Both the position numbers and the translations under genes were made by a program. DNA of 64,000 nucleotides from Aggregicoccus sp. 17bor-14 (lineage in GTDB: Bacteria; Myxococcota; Myxococcia; Myxococcales; Myxococcaceae): the NCBI RefSeq assembly GCF_009659535.1, contig NZ_VJZZ01000006.1, positions 310,001 to 374,000 of the forward strand, in the 5' to 3' direction. Below the pieces are notes generated by a model. That model did not search any database. It saw only the letters and a program-made list of their open reading frames with translations, and had not been told where the DNA came from. This document shows, piece after piece, positions 33,186 through 43,832 of this stretch (position 1 is the stretch's first letter; every line of letters begins with the position of its first letter).

Positions 33186-34472
33186 ATGGGGCTGCGCACG
33201 AGCGAGCCGACACGCATCCTGCTCGTCGACGACGACGCGAAGGGCCTCGCTGCGCTCGAGGCCACGCTCGCGCCGCTGCAGCAGATCCTGGTGCCCGCGC
33301 ACAGCGGGCGCGAGGCGCTGCGCCAGCTGCTGCACCACGACTTCGCCGCCATCATCCTGGACGTGATGCTGCCGGACCTGGACGGCTTCGAGACGGCGCG
33401 GCTCATCCGCGACCGCGAGCGCAGCCGGCAGACCCCCATCCTCTTCCTCACCGCGCTGGGGCGCTCGGAGCTGCCGGAGATGCGCGCCTACGCGGTGGGC
33501 GCGGTGGACGTGCTGTTCAAGCCCGCGGACCCGGACATCCTGCGCTCCAAGGTCTCGGTGTTCGTGGACCTGCACCACAAGACGGTGCTCGCGCGCCGCC
33601 AGCAGGAGGCGCTGCACGAGGCGCAGGCGCGCGAGCACGAGCGCGCGCTCGCCGAGGCCGCGCGCCGGCTGGAGATGGAGCGGGCGCTCGCGCGCGAGCA
33701 GGTGCTGCGCGAGGAGATGCGCGCGCTGCGGCTGCGCGAGGGGCTCTTCTCGCTCACGAGCCAGGAGCTGAAGCTCACCGTGGGCGCGCTCACGCTGGAG
33801 CTGGGCCACGCGCTGGGCCGCGCCCAGGACCTGCCGGAGCCCGCGCGGGTGCCGCGCGAGGAGCTGCTCGCCACGCTGGGCTCGCTCGAGCACCCCACGC
33901 GCCGGCTGGACGTGCTGGTGGACAACCTGCTGGACCTCAGCCGCCTGGGCGCGGGGCAGCGCGAGCTGGAGCTGGAGCTCGCGGACATGGACCTCGCGGC
34001 GCTGGCGCGCGAGGTGGCCGCGCACTTCCACGAGCCGCTCGCGCGCAGCGGCCGTCCGCTCGCGCTGCGCCTGCCGGAGGGCGGGCTGCGCGGGCGCTGG
34101 GATCGCCGGCGCCTGGAGCAGGTGGCCACCGCGCTGCTCGGCCACGCGCTGCGCCACGGCGAGGGTGGGGCGGTGGCGCTCGAGCTCGCACACACCGAAG
34201 GGGGCGAGGTGCAGCTGTGCGTGCGCCACGCGGGCCGCGCGCCCGAGGACCCCGGCCCGGTGCTCGACGCGGAGCTGCCGCCGGACCCCGCCCGCTCGGA
34301 CGCGCTCGCGCTGTGGCTCGCCCACCATCTGCTGCGCCGGCTCGGCGGACGGCTGGAGATCGAGCCCGATGGCGCGGCCGGAGAGGCCGGAGGCGCAGCG
34401 GGCGGCGGCCCAGGCGTCACCTTGCGGGCACGTCTGCCGGCGGATGGGGCGGCACCCGCAGAAAAGGTTTGA
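33186..34472 (+). CDS. Receiver-pseudokinase (degenerate histidine kinase)
   Basis: The 428-residue protein has an N-terminal receiver with intact acidic residues (VDDDA at 14-18), phosphoacceptor Asp59 and Lys112. A long charged coiled coil follows (about 130-185), then a histidine-kinase-like core. In that core the phosphoacceptor motif, usually S-H-E-L-R-x-P, reads SQELKLTV with Gln193 in place of His. The ATPase N-box reads ALLGHALRH, with His320 instead of Asn, and no G1 D-x-G-x-G motif is found (VRHAGRAPED). The kinase should therefore be inactive and the receiver active, making a phosphorylation-controlled scaffold plausible. It is the first gene of a run with a wHTH protein and two DUF5985 membrane proteins (gaps 31, 6 and 2 bases). 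Confidence 0.88.
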   Translation: MGLRTSEPTRILLVDDDAKGLAALEATLAPLQQILVPAHSGREALRQLLHHDFAAIILDVMLPDLDGFETARLIRDRERSRQTPILFLTALGRSELPEMRAYAVGAVDVLFKPADPDILRSKVSVFVDLHHKTVLARRQQEALHEAQAREHERALAEAARRLEMERALAREQVLREEMRALRLREGLFSLTSQELKLTVGALTLELGHALGRAQDLPEPARVPREELLATLGSLEHPTRRLDVLVDNLLDLSRLGAGQRELELELADMDLAALAREVAAHFHEPLARSGRPLALRLPEGGLRGRWDRRRLEQVATALLGHALRHGEGGAVALELAHTEGGEVQLCVRHAGRAPEDPGPVLDAELPPDPARSDALALWLAHHLLRRLGGRLEIEPDGAAGEAGGAAGGGPGVTLRARLPADGAAPAEKV

Positions 34473-34503
34473 CCTCCACGCATCTTCGGGCAAAGGGAAA
34501 GGC

Positions 34504-34890
34504 GTGTCCGAAGCGTCCCTCCCACCGCGCGTCCAGCGCTTCATCGAGTCGCACATCGACTCGATCGAGAAGCTGGAGGTGCTCCTGCTCCTGCGCGCCC
34601 AGCCGGGCCGCACCTGGACCTCCGCGGGCGTCGCGCAGGAGCTGCGCATCATGGAGGCCAGCGCCACCGGGCGCATGGAGGACCTGTGCGCGCGCGGGCT
34701 GCTCGCGTGCGAGGGCGGGGCGCCCGCCACCTACCGCTTCGCGCCGGCCTCCTCCGAGGACGCGCAGGCGGTGACCGAGCTCGCGGCGAGCTATTCGACT
34801 CGACGGGTGAGCGTCATCTCGTTCATCTTCAGCCGTCCCGCGGACCGGCTGAAGTCGTTCGCCAACGCCTTCCGGTTGAAGAAGGACTGA
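34504..34890 (+). CDS. Winged-helix protein of the DUF5985 cluster
   Basis: This 128-residue cytoplasmic protein starts at GTG 34504 (VSEASLPPRV), since no ATG lies near the start of the conserved domain. Residues 18-80 form a MarR-like winged helix: SIEKLEVLLLLRAQPGR, then TSAGVAQELRIMEASATGRM and DLCARGLLAC. A C-terminal segment (STRRVSVISFIFSRPADRLK) looks like a dedicated partner-binding extension. It lies 31 bases after the receiver-pseudokinase and 6 bases before the first DUF5985 gene, so it may regulate that operon in response to the receiver. DNA binding is inferred from fold only. Confidence 0.78.
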   Translation: MSEASLPPRVQRFIESHIDSIEKLEVLLLLRAQPGRTWTSAGVAQELRIMEASATGRMEDLCARGLLACEGGAPATYRFAPASSEDAQAVTELAASYSTRRVSVISFIFSRPADRLKSFANAFRLKKD

Positions 34891-34896
34891 CACGCC

Positions 34897-35154
34897 ATGG
34901 CTGAAGCGGTCTACGTCCTGTGCGCCCTCACCTCCGCCGCCGTCGCGGCGCTGCTCTTGCGCGGCTACAGGCACAGCGGCCACCGGCTCCTCTTCTGGAG
35001 CGGGCTGTGCTTCGTGGCGCTCTTCCTCAACAACCTCTTCCTCGTGCTGGACAAGATGGTGTTCCCCACCGCGGACCTCAGCCTGGTGCGCACCGTCTTC
35101 GCCCTGCTGGGCGTGGGCACGCTGCTCTTCGGCCTCATCTGGGAGGCGGACTAG
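34897..35154 (+). CDS. DUF5985-family small membrane protein (first copy)
   Basis: The 85-residue protein has three predicted membrane helices: VYVLCALTSAAVAALLL, LFWSGLCFVALFLNNLFLVL and VFALLGVGTLLFGLIW. The pattern matches the DUF5985 family of small bacterial membrane proteins. The charged motif RHSGHRLLFWSG between the first two helices is also found in the second copy as RSSRDRLFGFF. It lies 6 bases downstream of the wHTH gene and 2 bases before a paralogue; the stop and next start nearly overlap, so joint translation and a heteromeric complex are likely. Function unknown. Confidence 0.8.
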   Translation: MAEAVYVLCALTSAAVAALLLRGYRHSGHRLLFWSGLCFVALFLNNLFLVLDKMVFPTADLSLVRTVFALLGVGTLLFGLIWEAD

Positions 35155-35156
35155 CC

Positions 35157-35432
35157 ATGGTGTACGAGAGCCTCAAGCTGCTGCTCAACGGCGCGGTGAT
35201 GATGGGCTACTGGACCGTGGCGCTCTTCTTCCTGCGCTACTGGCGCAGCAGCCGCGACCGGCTCTTCGGCTTCTTCGCGCTCGCCTTCAGCATCATGGGC
35301 GCGAACAGCGCCGCCATCGCGCTCTTGCGCGTGGACGACGAGCGCAGCTACTTCCTCTACGTGGGCCGGCTCGTCTCGTTCCTCGTGCTGCTCTACGCCA
35401 TCTGGGACAAGAACCGGGCGCGCGCGCCGTAG
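35157..35432 (+). CDS. DUF5985-family small membrane protein (second copy)
   Basis: The 91-residue paralogue of the preceding protein has the same three-helix layout: LLLNGAVMMGYWTVALFFL, LFGFFALAFSIMGANSAAIA and LVSFLVLLYAIW. The loop RYWRSSRDRLFGFF corresponds to RHSGHRLLFWSG in the first copy. Two paralogues coded back to back with a two-base gap suggest a hetero-oligomer. It is the last gene of the receiver-pseudokinase/wHTH cluster, and converges with the PilZ gene 6 bases away. Confidence 0.8.
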   Translation: MVYESLKLLLNGAVMMGYWTVALFFLRYWRSSRDRLFGFFALAFSIMGANSAAIALLRVDDERSYFLYVGRLVSFLVLLYAIWDKNRARAP

Positions 35433-35438
35433 CGTGCT

Positions 35439-35813
35439 TCAGCTGCCGCGCAGCTGCTCGGCGGCCTCGAGGAAGCGGCGCAGCCGCGCGAGGTGCCCCT
35501 CGGCCATGTTGGTGAAGAGGATGCCCACCGCGGGCTGCCCCTCCGGCAGCGCGCAGTGATAGCGGACCTCGCCGCACACGCGCACCGGGCCGGGCCCTCC
35601 CACGGGCAGCTCCAGCAGCAGGTCCACGCTCTCGCCCACCGGCAGCAGCGCATTGCCACCCTCGGCCCCCGGCATCAGCAGCATCCCCTGCAGGCTCAGG
35701 TCGCGGCAGCGCCCCTCCACCGCGCGCCACGCGTTGCGCACCCGCACGGGCAGGTGGCACGCCACCCGGTAGTGCTGGCGGCTGCGCGGGTAGGGCTCGG
35801 GGAGGATCGTCAT
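35439..35813 (-). CDS. PilZ domain protein, probable c-di-GMP receptor
   Basis: The 124-residue single-domain PilZ protein has both cyclic-di-GMP-binding motifs: RxxxR as RQHYR (residues 12-16) and D-x-S-x-x-G as DLSLQG (38-43). A strand-rich core follows (VDLLLELPVGG, VRVCGEVRYHC, AVGILFTNM). The start is taken as ATG 35813 (MTILPEPYPR) rather than the longer in-frame 35864. It should bind c-di-GMP and act on a partner. It is divergent from the Ser/Thr kinase gene whose product also contains a PilZ-like domain, across a 444-base gap. Confidence 0.9.
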   Translation of the reverse strand: MTILPEPYPRSRQHYRVACHLPVRVRNAWRAVEGRCRDLSLQGMLLMPGAEGGNALLPVGESVDLLLELPVGGPGPVRVCGEVRYHCALPEGQPAVGILFTNMAEGHLARLRRFLEAAEQLRGS

Positions 35814-36257
35814 GGGAACGGGGAGCAGCGGCGACGAGGTAGGGCCGTGCCAGCGCCCTCGCAAGGTTCACATCCCCCGACGGTAAGAGTTGCCGGGAGG
35901 ACGCTGTCCTTCTTTCCGGCGTACAGGCCCCCGGGCGCTGCAGCCGCAGCGGAACCCGTAGCGAAGTGCAAGACCTTCGCGCACTTGCGGACACCCGCTG
36001 CGATCGCGCCGCGGCGGCACGCGCCTCGCATTGGGCCGTCCCCACCTGGGCGGCGGACGGTGGGGGGAAGGCCGTGGGGGGGCCCGGGACTTCTGCAGCG
36101 CAGCACGCCCGTCTTCCACCTTGCCCGCAGCACCCGTGCGCTCCCCGTGCTCCCCGTGCTCCCCACCCGCTCCTGCTCCTGCTCCACCGTCCATCCCCTC
36201 GCCGCGCCGTGCCCGGCGCGCAGTCCGTCTCCGAGCCTGTCGGGGGGCGCGACGCTG
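35814..36257. other. Gene-free divergent promoter region
   Basis: These 444 bases lie between the PilZ gene and the Ser/Thr kinase gene. No small ORF with sensible composition was found; the frames open here are shadows. The right part (about 36135-36185) is low-complexity, with repeated GTGCTCCCC and GCTCCT. A weak inverted pair AAGTGC/GCACTT lies near 35964-35986. Both genes must have promoters here. Part of it could encode an N-terminal extension of the kinase if its true start lies upstream. Confidence 0.5.
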
Positions 36258-38069
<1,812 letters not shown>

Positions 38070-38150
38070 GCCGGGCGGGGGGAGACCGGGCAGGCGTGCG
38101 CAACGTGGCCTCTCCCCGTGCATCCGCTGCATGATCCCCCTCCGCACCCC

Positions 38151-39503
38151 ATGGCCTCCGCTCCCCCCGACAGAGACTCCGACCGCAGCGCCTCCTCCTC
38201 TCCCGCTGACGACGGCGAGGGCTCCCTCCCGCCCTCCGGGCGCTTCGACCGCTTCCGCCGGCTCGCGGGGCTGGGCGCGCAGCTGGGGGTGGATGCGCTG
38301 CGCGGCGGCGCGCGCCGGCTCACGGGCGGCGAGGCGGAGCTGCTCAGCCGCGGCACCGCCGAGAAGCTGGTGGCCACGCTGGGGGACCTGAAGGGCGCGG
38401 CGATGAAGCTGGGGCAGATGGCCGCCATGGACCCGGACCTGCTCGGCCCCGAGGTGCGGCAGGTGCTCGCGCGGCTGCAGAACCAGGCGCCCGCCATGGC
38501 GTACGCCCAGGTGGCGCGCGTGGTGGAGGAGGAGCTGGGCGCCCCGCCCGAGCGGCTCTTCGCGCACTTCGAGCGCGCGCCCTTCGCCGCGGCGAGCCTC
38601 GGCCAGGTGCACCGCGCGCGGCTCGAGGACGGGCGCGAGGTGGCGGTGAAGGTGCAGTACCCGGGCGTGCGCCAGAGCCTGCAGGGGGACCTGGACAACC
38701 TGGGGCTGGTGGTGAAGACGGTGTCGCTCGCCGGCAAGGGGCTGGACGGCAGCGCCTACTACCGCGAGGTGTGCCAGGAGCTGCTCCTGGAGCTGGACTA
38801 CCGGCGCGAGGCGGAGCTCGCGCGCGCCTTCGCGGCCTCCGTCGAGCGGCTGCCCGACCTGGTGGTGCCCGGGGTGGTGGACGCGCGCAGCGCCGAGCGC
38901 GTGCTCACCCTGGAGCTCCTGCCCGGCCCCACGCTCAAGGACTGGGTGCCCACGCGGCCGCCCGCCGTGGAGCGCTTCCGCGTGAGCCGGCAGCTGGTGC
39001 GCGCCATCTACGGCCCCTTCTTCCTCGAGGGGCTGATCCACGCGGACCCGCACCCGGGCAACTTCCTGGTGCTGCCTGACGGCCGGCTCGGCGTGCTGGA
39101 CTTCGGCAGCATCAAGCGCTTCAGCCCGGCGTTCGTGCAGGCCAACCGCACGCTGTTCCTGCAGGCCCTGCGCTTCGAGGCGCGCGACGCCCTCTCGCTC
39201 TGCCGGGCGGTGGGCTTCACCGTGGAGCTGCCCGAGGCGGAGGCGGCCGCCTTCCTGCTCGAGATCCTGGACATCGCCGGGCGCCCCTGGCGCACGGACG
39301 CGTACGACTACGCGCGCTGCGAGATCAACGCCGACCTGCGCCGCCACTTCACGAAGAACGCCGCCAAGGCGCTCAAGGTGCGCCCGCCCCCCGAGGCCGT
39401 GCTCTTCCTGCGCGCCACCGGGGGCCTCGGGCAGAACCTGCGCCTGATCGAGGCCGCGGGCGACTTCCGCCGCGTGTTCCAGGAGGTCGCAGACCTGTTG
39501 TGA
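38151..39503 (+). CDS. ABC1/UbiB-family atypical kinase
   Basis: The 450-residue cytoplasmic protein belongs to the ABC1/ADCK/UbiB family. The diagnostic KxGQ is present (MKLGQMAAMD, about residue 85), with AAASLGQVHRA, the Lys in VAVKVQYPG, HADPHPGNF and DFGSIKRF. UbiB members support ubiquinone biosynthesis through ATPase activity, but bacteria carry several paralogues, so the role is open. The N-terminal 40 residues are Ser/Asp-rich and probably disordered. ATG 38151 is chosen over an in-frame GTG at 38118, although neither has a strong ribosome site. It follows the Ser/Thr kinase gene by 81 bases. Confidence 0.9.
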   Translation: MASAPPDRDSDRSASSSPADDGEGSLPPSGRFDRFRRLAGLGAQLGVDALRGGARRLTGGEAELLSRGTAEKLVATLGDLKGAAMKLGQMAAMDPDLLGPEVRQVLARLQNQAPAMAYAQVARVVEEELGAPPERLFAHFERAPFAAASLGQVHRARLEDGREVAVKVQYPGVRQSLQGDLDNLGLVVKTVSLAGKGLDGSAYYREVCQELLLELDYRREAELARAFAASVERLPDLVVPGVVDARSAERVLTLELLPGPTLKDWVPTRPPAVERFRVSRQLVRAIYGPFFLEGLIHADPHPGNFLVLPDGRLGVLDFGSIKRFSPAFVQANRTLFLQALRFEARDALSLCRAVGFTVELPEAEAAAFLLEILDIAGRPWRTDAYDYARCEINADLRRHFTKNAAKALKVRPPPEAVLFLRATGGLGQNLRLIEAAGDFRRVFQEVADLL

Positions 39504-39644
39504 GCACGGTGCAGACCTCCTGTGACACTGCAGTGACCGTCCTGCTGCGCACCTCTTGCGCACGCCCCCTCTGACAAGCGCCCCGCGTCTGGGGTAAGAC
39601 CCTCTGCGGCCGCGGTTCGGGCCACGGTCCCGGGGGGGACGCCC

Positions 39645-42600
39645 ATGAAGCGGAAGCTCGGCGGCGAGGCCGCCACGCCGGTGCAGGGTGTGTTGCAGCG
39701 CCTGGAGGGCGTGCTCGCCCTGTTGCCCGAGGCGGTGCTCGTCTCGGATGCCGCGGGCCTCATCCTCTGGGCGAACGACGCCGCCGCGCGCCTCTTCGGG
39801 ACCAGCGCCGGGCAGCTGCGCGGCCCGCTCGCGGAGCTGCCCGAGCGCTTCGGGCTGCGGCCCCTGCAGGGCCAGGCCCGCCCCGCCTCCTTCGCCGCGC
39901 GCGTGCTCGCGGGCGAGAGCGCCGTGGGCGCCGAGCGCTTCAGCATCCCCGCGGCCGGGGGAGCGGGCACGGCGAGGCGCGAGGTGCGCGCGAGCACGGT
40001 GCCGCTGCGCGGCGAGCGCGGGGAGCTCGAGGGCGCGCTCCTGCTGCTGCAGCCGGCCGCAGGCGAGGAGGGCGAGGCGGAGCGCGAGCTCGCGGCCGCG
40101 AGCGAGCACTTCCTCGCCGAGGCGAGCGTGGCGCTCGCCCAGTCCCTGGACGAGGCGCAGACGCTCTCGGCGTGCGCGCAGGTGGCGGTGCCCTTCCTCG
40201 CCGACTGGTGCGTGGTGGACCTCGCCGAGCGCCCCGAGGCCCCGGCCCAGCGCGCGGTGGCCCACGCGGACCCCGCGCTCGCATCGCTCGCGGCCGCCGT
40301 GCGCGCCACCCCCTTGCGCCCCGAGCCGGGCAGCGCGCGCGCGCAGGTGCTGGAGCGCGGCGAGCCGCTGCTGCTCGAGCCCCTGCATCCCGTGCCCGGG
40401 CGCGCGGGGCCCCTGGGGCTGGTGGGCGTGCTGGACGTGGGCTGCTGCACGGTGGTGCCCCTGCTCGCGCGCGGCCGCACCCTGGGCACGCTCACCCTGC
40501 TCAGCAGCCCCGGCGGACGAAGGCTTCCCGGCGCCCAGACGCTGGCGCTCGCCGCGGACCTCGGCCGGCGCGCCGCGCTCGCGGTGGACAACGCGCGGCT
40601 CTACGCCCAGGCGCACGCGGCCACCGAGCGCACCCAGCGCCTGCAGCGGGTCATCGCCGCGCTGGGCACCGCGCTCACGCGCGTGGAGGTGGTGGAGGTG
40701 GTGATGGGCCAGGCGCGCGAGGCGCTCGGCGCACAGACCGGCGCGGTGGCGCTGCTGGACCTGCACGGCGAGGCGCTCGAGCTGCTCTCCTCGCAGGACA
40801 TCCCGGCCGCCGTGCGCGAGCGCTTCCAGCGCATCCCCCTGAGCACCCGCACGCCCCTCACCCAGGTGGTGCGCACGGGCGAGCCGCAGTGGCTGGGCAC
40901 CCCGGAGGCCTACGCCCAGGAGTACCCCGCCTTCAGCGCCCTCACGCTGCCGCACACCGGCTCGCGCGCGCTCGCCGCCATCCCGCTCACGGGCGCGGGC
41001 GGGCGCACCGTGGGCGCGCTCTCGCTGGGCTTTCCCACCGCGCAGTACTTCGGGCCGGAGGACCGCGCCTTCCTCCTCGCGCTGGCGCAGCACCTGAGCC
41101 AGGCGCTCGAGCGCGCGCGCCTCTACGAGGCCGAGCACCGCGCCCGCGCGGAGGCCGAGGCCACCAGCGCGCGCGCCGCCTTCCTCGCCGAGGCGAGCAA
41201 GCTGCTCGCGAGCGCGCCCGAGCCCGAGGAGACGCTGGACGCCGTGGTGCGGCTCGCGGTGCCCGAGCTGGTGGACGGCGTGGTGGTGGACCTGCTCGTG
41301 GAGGTGGGGGAGGCGGAGGCGGCGGACCCCGCGTGGCGCGCCGCCGCGCACGTGGACCCGGGCTGCGAGGCGGCCCTGCACGCGCTCGCCCGCCGCAGCC
41401 CGCACCGGCGCGCCGCGCCCTCGCCGCTGCTGCGCCTGCTGGGCCCCGAGCGCACCCCGCGGCTCGCGCCGGTGACGGACGCGCAGCTGCAGGCCGCGGC
41501 AGAGGACGAGCAGCAGCTGCAGCTCCTGCGCGCCGCGGGGCTCGAGGGCGTGGTGGGGGTGGGGGTGCCCATCGCGTCGCGCGGGCTGCAGCTGGGCGCG
41601 GTGTTCCTGCTCGTCCAGTCCGAGCGCCCGGGGCGCCCCGGGCACTCGGACATCGCCATGCTCGCGCTCGCCGAGGAGCTCGCGCGCCGCATCGGGCAGG
41701 CCGCGGACAACGCGCGGCTCGCGCGCGAGGCGGAAGGGGCGCTGCGGCGCAAGGAGGAGAGCCTCGCGCTGCTGGACACGCTGCTGCACACCGCGCCCTT
41801 CGGCCACGCGCTCTTCGACCTGGAGCTGCGCTGCGTGCGCATCAACGACGCGCTCGCGCGCATGAACGGGCGCAGCGTGGCGGCGCACCTGGGGCGGGCC
41901 GCGCGCGACTTCCTGCCCACCGCGCTGCCCCCCGCCATGCACGCCGCGCTGGAGGCGCGCCTGCGCCAGGTGCGCGACTCGGGCGAGCCGCTCTTCGACC
42001 AGGAGCTGGAGCTGCCGGCGCCGGCCGCACCGCTCGACCTGCGCGAGGGCCCCGGCGGTGGCGGCCACGGCCGCGAGCCTCGCGAGGGGAGGCTGCACGG
42101 GCTCGCGAGCTACTACCCGGTGCGCACCCCGGGCGGCTGGCTGATGGGCATCGGGATGACGGTGCTGGACATCAGCGCGCGCAAGGTGGCGGAGCAGGCG
42201 CGCGCGCACCTGCTCTCGCAGCTGCGCACGGAGCGCTTCCTCCTGGAGGCGGTGCTGCAGCAGATGCCCGCCGGCGTGGTCATCGCCGAGGCGCCCAGCG
42301 GCAAGAGCATGCTGGTGAACCGGCGGGTGGAGGAGATCGTCCGCACCCCCAACAGCCCCGTGGACTCGGTGGACGGCTACGGGCGCGTGCAGGGCTTCCG
42401 CGCGGACGGAAGCCCCTTGCCCGCCGAGGAGTGGCCGCTCGCGCGCGCGGTGCGCCGCGGCGAGACGGTGCTGGGCGAGGAGACGGAGTTCCTGCGCGGC
42501 GACGGCACGCGCGGGGTGATGCGCCAGAGCGCCGGGCCCGTGCGCGACGCGAGCGGACGGGTGGTGGCCGCCGTCACCGCCTTCTTCGACGTGACGGAGC

Positions 42601-43832
42601 AGCGGCGCGCGGCCGCCGGCCAGCGCCTGCTCAGCGAGGCGAGCCGTGTGCTCGCCAGCTCCCTGGACTACGAGCAGACCCTGCAGCGCGCGATGCTGCT
42701 CGCCGTGCCCGAGCTCGCCGACTGGTGCGCCGTGACGCTCGTGCGCCGCGAGCCGCCCTTCGGCGAGGAGGTGCTGGTGGCGCACGCGGACCCCACCAAG
42801 GCGCAGCTGCTCGAGCGGGTGCGCCACCGCGTGCACCCGGACACCGACTGGGCCGTCACCCGCGTGCTGCGCACCGGGCAGGGGCAGCTGGTGGCGCAGC
42901 TGGACCCCTCCGCGATCGAGCGCTCGCAGCAGGACCCCGAGCTGGTGGCGGCCCTGCGCGAGGTGGGCATGCACTCGCTCATCTCCGCGCCCCTGCGCAC
43001 CCCCGGTGGCACCTTCGGCGCGCTCACCTTCGTCTCCGCGCGCCCCGAGCGCCGCTACGACGAGAAGGACCTCGCGCTCGCCGAGGAGCTCGCGCGGCGC
43101 GCCGCGCTCGCCATCGAGAACGCGCGCCTGTACCGCAAGACGCAAGGGGCGCTGCAGGCGCGCGAGGACATGATGGCCTTCGTGAGCCACGACCTCGCGA
43201 CGCCCCTGCTCGCCATCACCACCACCGCCCAGGTGCTGCAGCAGGAGCTGCCGGCGGGGGAGGCGGGCGCGGCGGCGCGCGAGCGCGTGCGGTGGATCCA
43301 GCAGTCGGTGGCCGGGATGCGGCGGCTGGTGGGAGACCTGCTGGACCTCGGGCGCCTCGAGGCGGGCCGGCTCCCCCTGCGCCCCCAGCGCCACCCGGCG
43401 CGCTCGCTCGTGGAGGGCACCTTCGAGGCGCACAGCCCGCTCGCCGCCGAGCGCGGCGTGCGCCTGGTGAGCGCGCTGCCCGTGCCCGAGGCCCCGGTGT
43501 TCTGCGACCGCGAGCGCGTGCTGCAGGTGTTCAACAACCTGGTGGGCAACGCGCTGCGCTTCAGCCCGCGCGGCGGCGCCGTCACCATCCGGGGCGAGGC
43601 GCGCGAGGGCGAGTTCCTCTTCTGCGTCGCGGACGAGGGGCCCGGCCTCTCCGCCGAGGAGCTGCCCCAGGTGTTCGGCCGCTTCTGGCGCGGCAAGGAC
43701 CGCGGCCACCCGGGCGCAGGCCTCGGCCTCTACATCGCGCGCGCGGTGGTGGAGGCGCACGGCGGCGCCATCTGGGTCGCGAGCGAGGCGGGGCAGGGGA
43801 CCAGCTTCTTCTTCACCCTGCCGGAGGGCTAG
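39645..43832 (+). CDS. Large multi-GAF/PAS hybrid sensor histidine kinase
   Basis: This cytoplasmic sensor kinase of 1395 residues begins with a PAS domain (about residues 10-85). Four GAF-like modules follow. Three of them open with the same signature: FLAEASVALAQSLDEAQTL (about 145), FLAEASKLLASAPEPEETLD (about 515) and LLSEASRVLASSLDYEQTL (about 995); another sits near 320. Two further PAS units lie around 700 and 865. The transmitter has phosphoacceptor His1182 (FVSHDLATPL), N-box VFNNLVGNALRF, DEGPGLS and GAGLGLYIAR, all intact. No membrane segment or receiver is present. GGGGGGACG upstream of ATG 39645 is a plausible ribosome site. The NarL-type regulator at 44725 is the nearest potential partner. 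Ligands are unknown. Confidence 0.92.
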   Translation: MKRKLGGEAATPVQGVLQRLEGVLALLPEAVLVSDAAGLILWANDAAARLFGTSAGQLRGPLAELPERFGLRPLQGQARPASFAARVLAGESAVGAERFSIPAAGGAGTARREVRASTVPLRGERGELEGALLLLQPAAGEEGEAERELAAASEHFLAEASVALAQSLDEAQTLSACAQVAVPFLADWCVVDLAERPEAPAQRAVAHADPALASLAAAVRATPLRPEPGSARAQVLERGEPLLLEPLHPVPGRAGPLGLVGVLDVGCCTVVPLLARGRTLGTLTLLSSPGGRRLPGAQTLALAADLGRRAALAVDNARLYAQAHAATERTQRLQRVIAALGTALTRVEVVEVVMGQAREALGAQTGAVALLDLHGEALELLSSQDIPAAVRERFQRIPLSTRTPLTQVVRTGEPQWLGTPEAYAQEYPAFSALTLPHTGSRALAAIPLTGAGGRTVGALSLGFPTAQYFGPEDRAFLLALAQHLSQALERARLYEAEHRARAEAEATSARAAFLAEASKLLASAPEPEETLDAVVRLAVPELVDGVVVDLLVEVGEAEAADPAWRAAAHVDPGCEAALHALARRSPHRRAAPSPLLRLLGPERTPRLAPVTDAQLQAAAEDEQQLQLLRAAGLEGVVGVGVPIASRGLQLGAVFLLVQSERPGRPGHSDIAMLALAEELARRIGQAADNARLAREAEGALRRKEESLALLDTLLHTAPFGHALFDLELRCVRINDALARMNGRSVAAHLGRAARDFLPTALPPAMHAALEARLRQVRDSGEPLFDQELELPAPAAPLDLREGPGGGGHGREPREGRLHGLASYYPVRTPGGWLMGIGMTVLDISARKVAEQARAHLLSQLRTERFLLEAVLQQMPAGVVIAEAPSGKSMLVNRRVEEIVRTPNSPVDSVDGYGRVQGFRADGSPLPAEEWPLARAVRRGETVLGEETEFLRGDGTRGVMRQSAGPVRDASGRVVAAVTAFFDVTEQRRAAAGQRLLSEASRVLASSLDYEQTLQRAMLLAVPELADWCAVTLVRREPPFGEEVLVAHADPTKAQLLERVRHRVHPDTDWAVTRVLRTGQGQLVAQLDPSAIERSQQDPELVAALREVGMHSLISAPLRTPGGTFGALTFVSARPERRYDEKDLALAEELARRAALAIENARLYRKTQGALQAREDMMAFVSHDLATPLLAITTTAQVLQQELPAGEAGAAARERVRWIQQSVAGMRRLVGDLLDLGRLEAGRLPLRPQRHPARSLVEGTFEAHSPLAAERGVRLVSALPVPEAPVFCDRERVLQVFNNLVGNALRFSPRGGAVTIRGEAREGEFLFCVADEGPGLSAEELPQVFGRFWRGKDRGHPGAGLGLYIARAVVEAHGGAIWVASEAGQGTSFFFTLPEG

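Noticed and set aside
35440-35456. 17-base palindrome CAGCTGC-CGC-GCAGCTG
   Set aside because: It lies in the last codons of the PilZ gene and is made of common GC-rich codons; there is no T-tract, so a terminator or operator is not supported.
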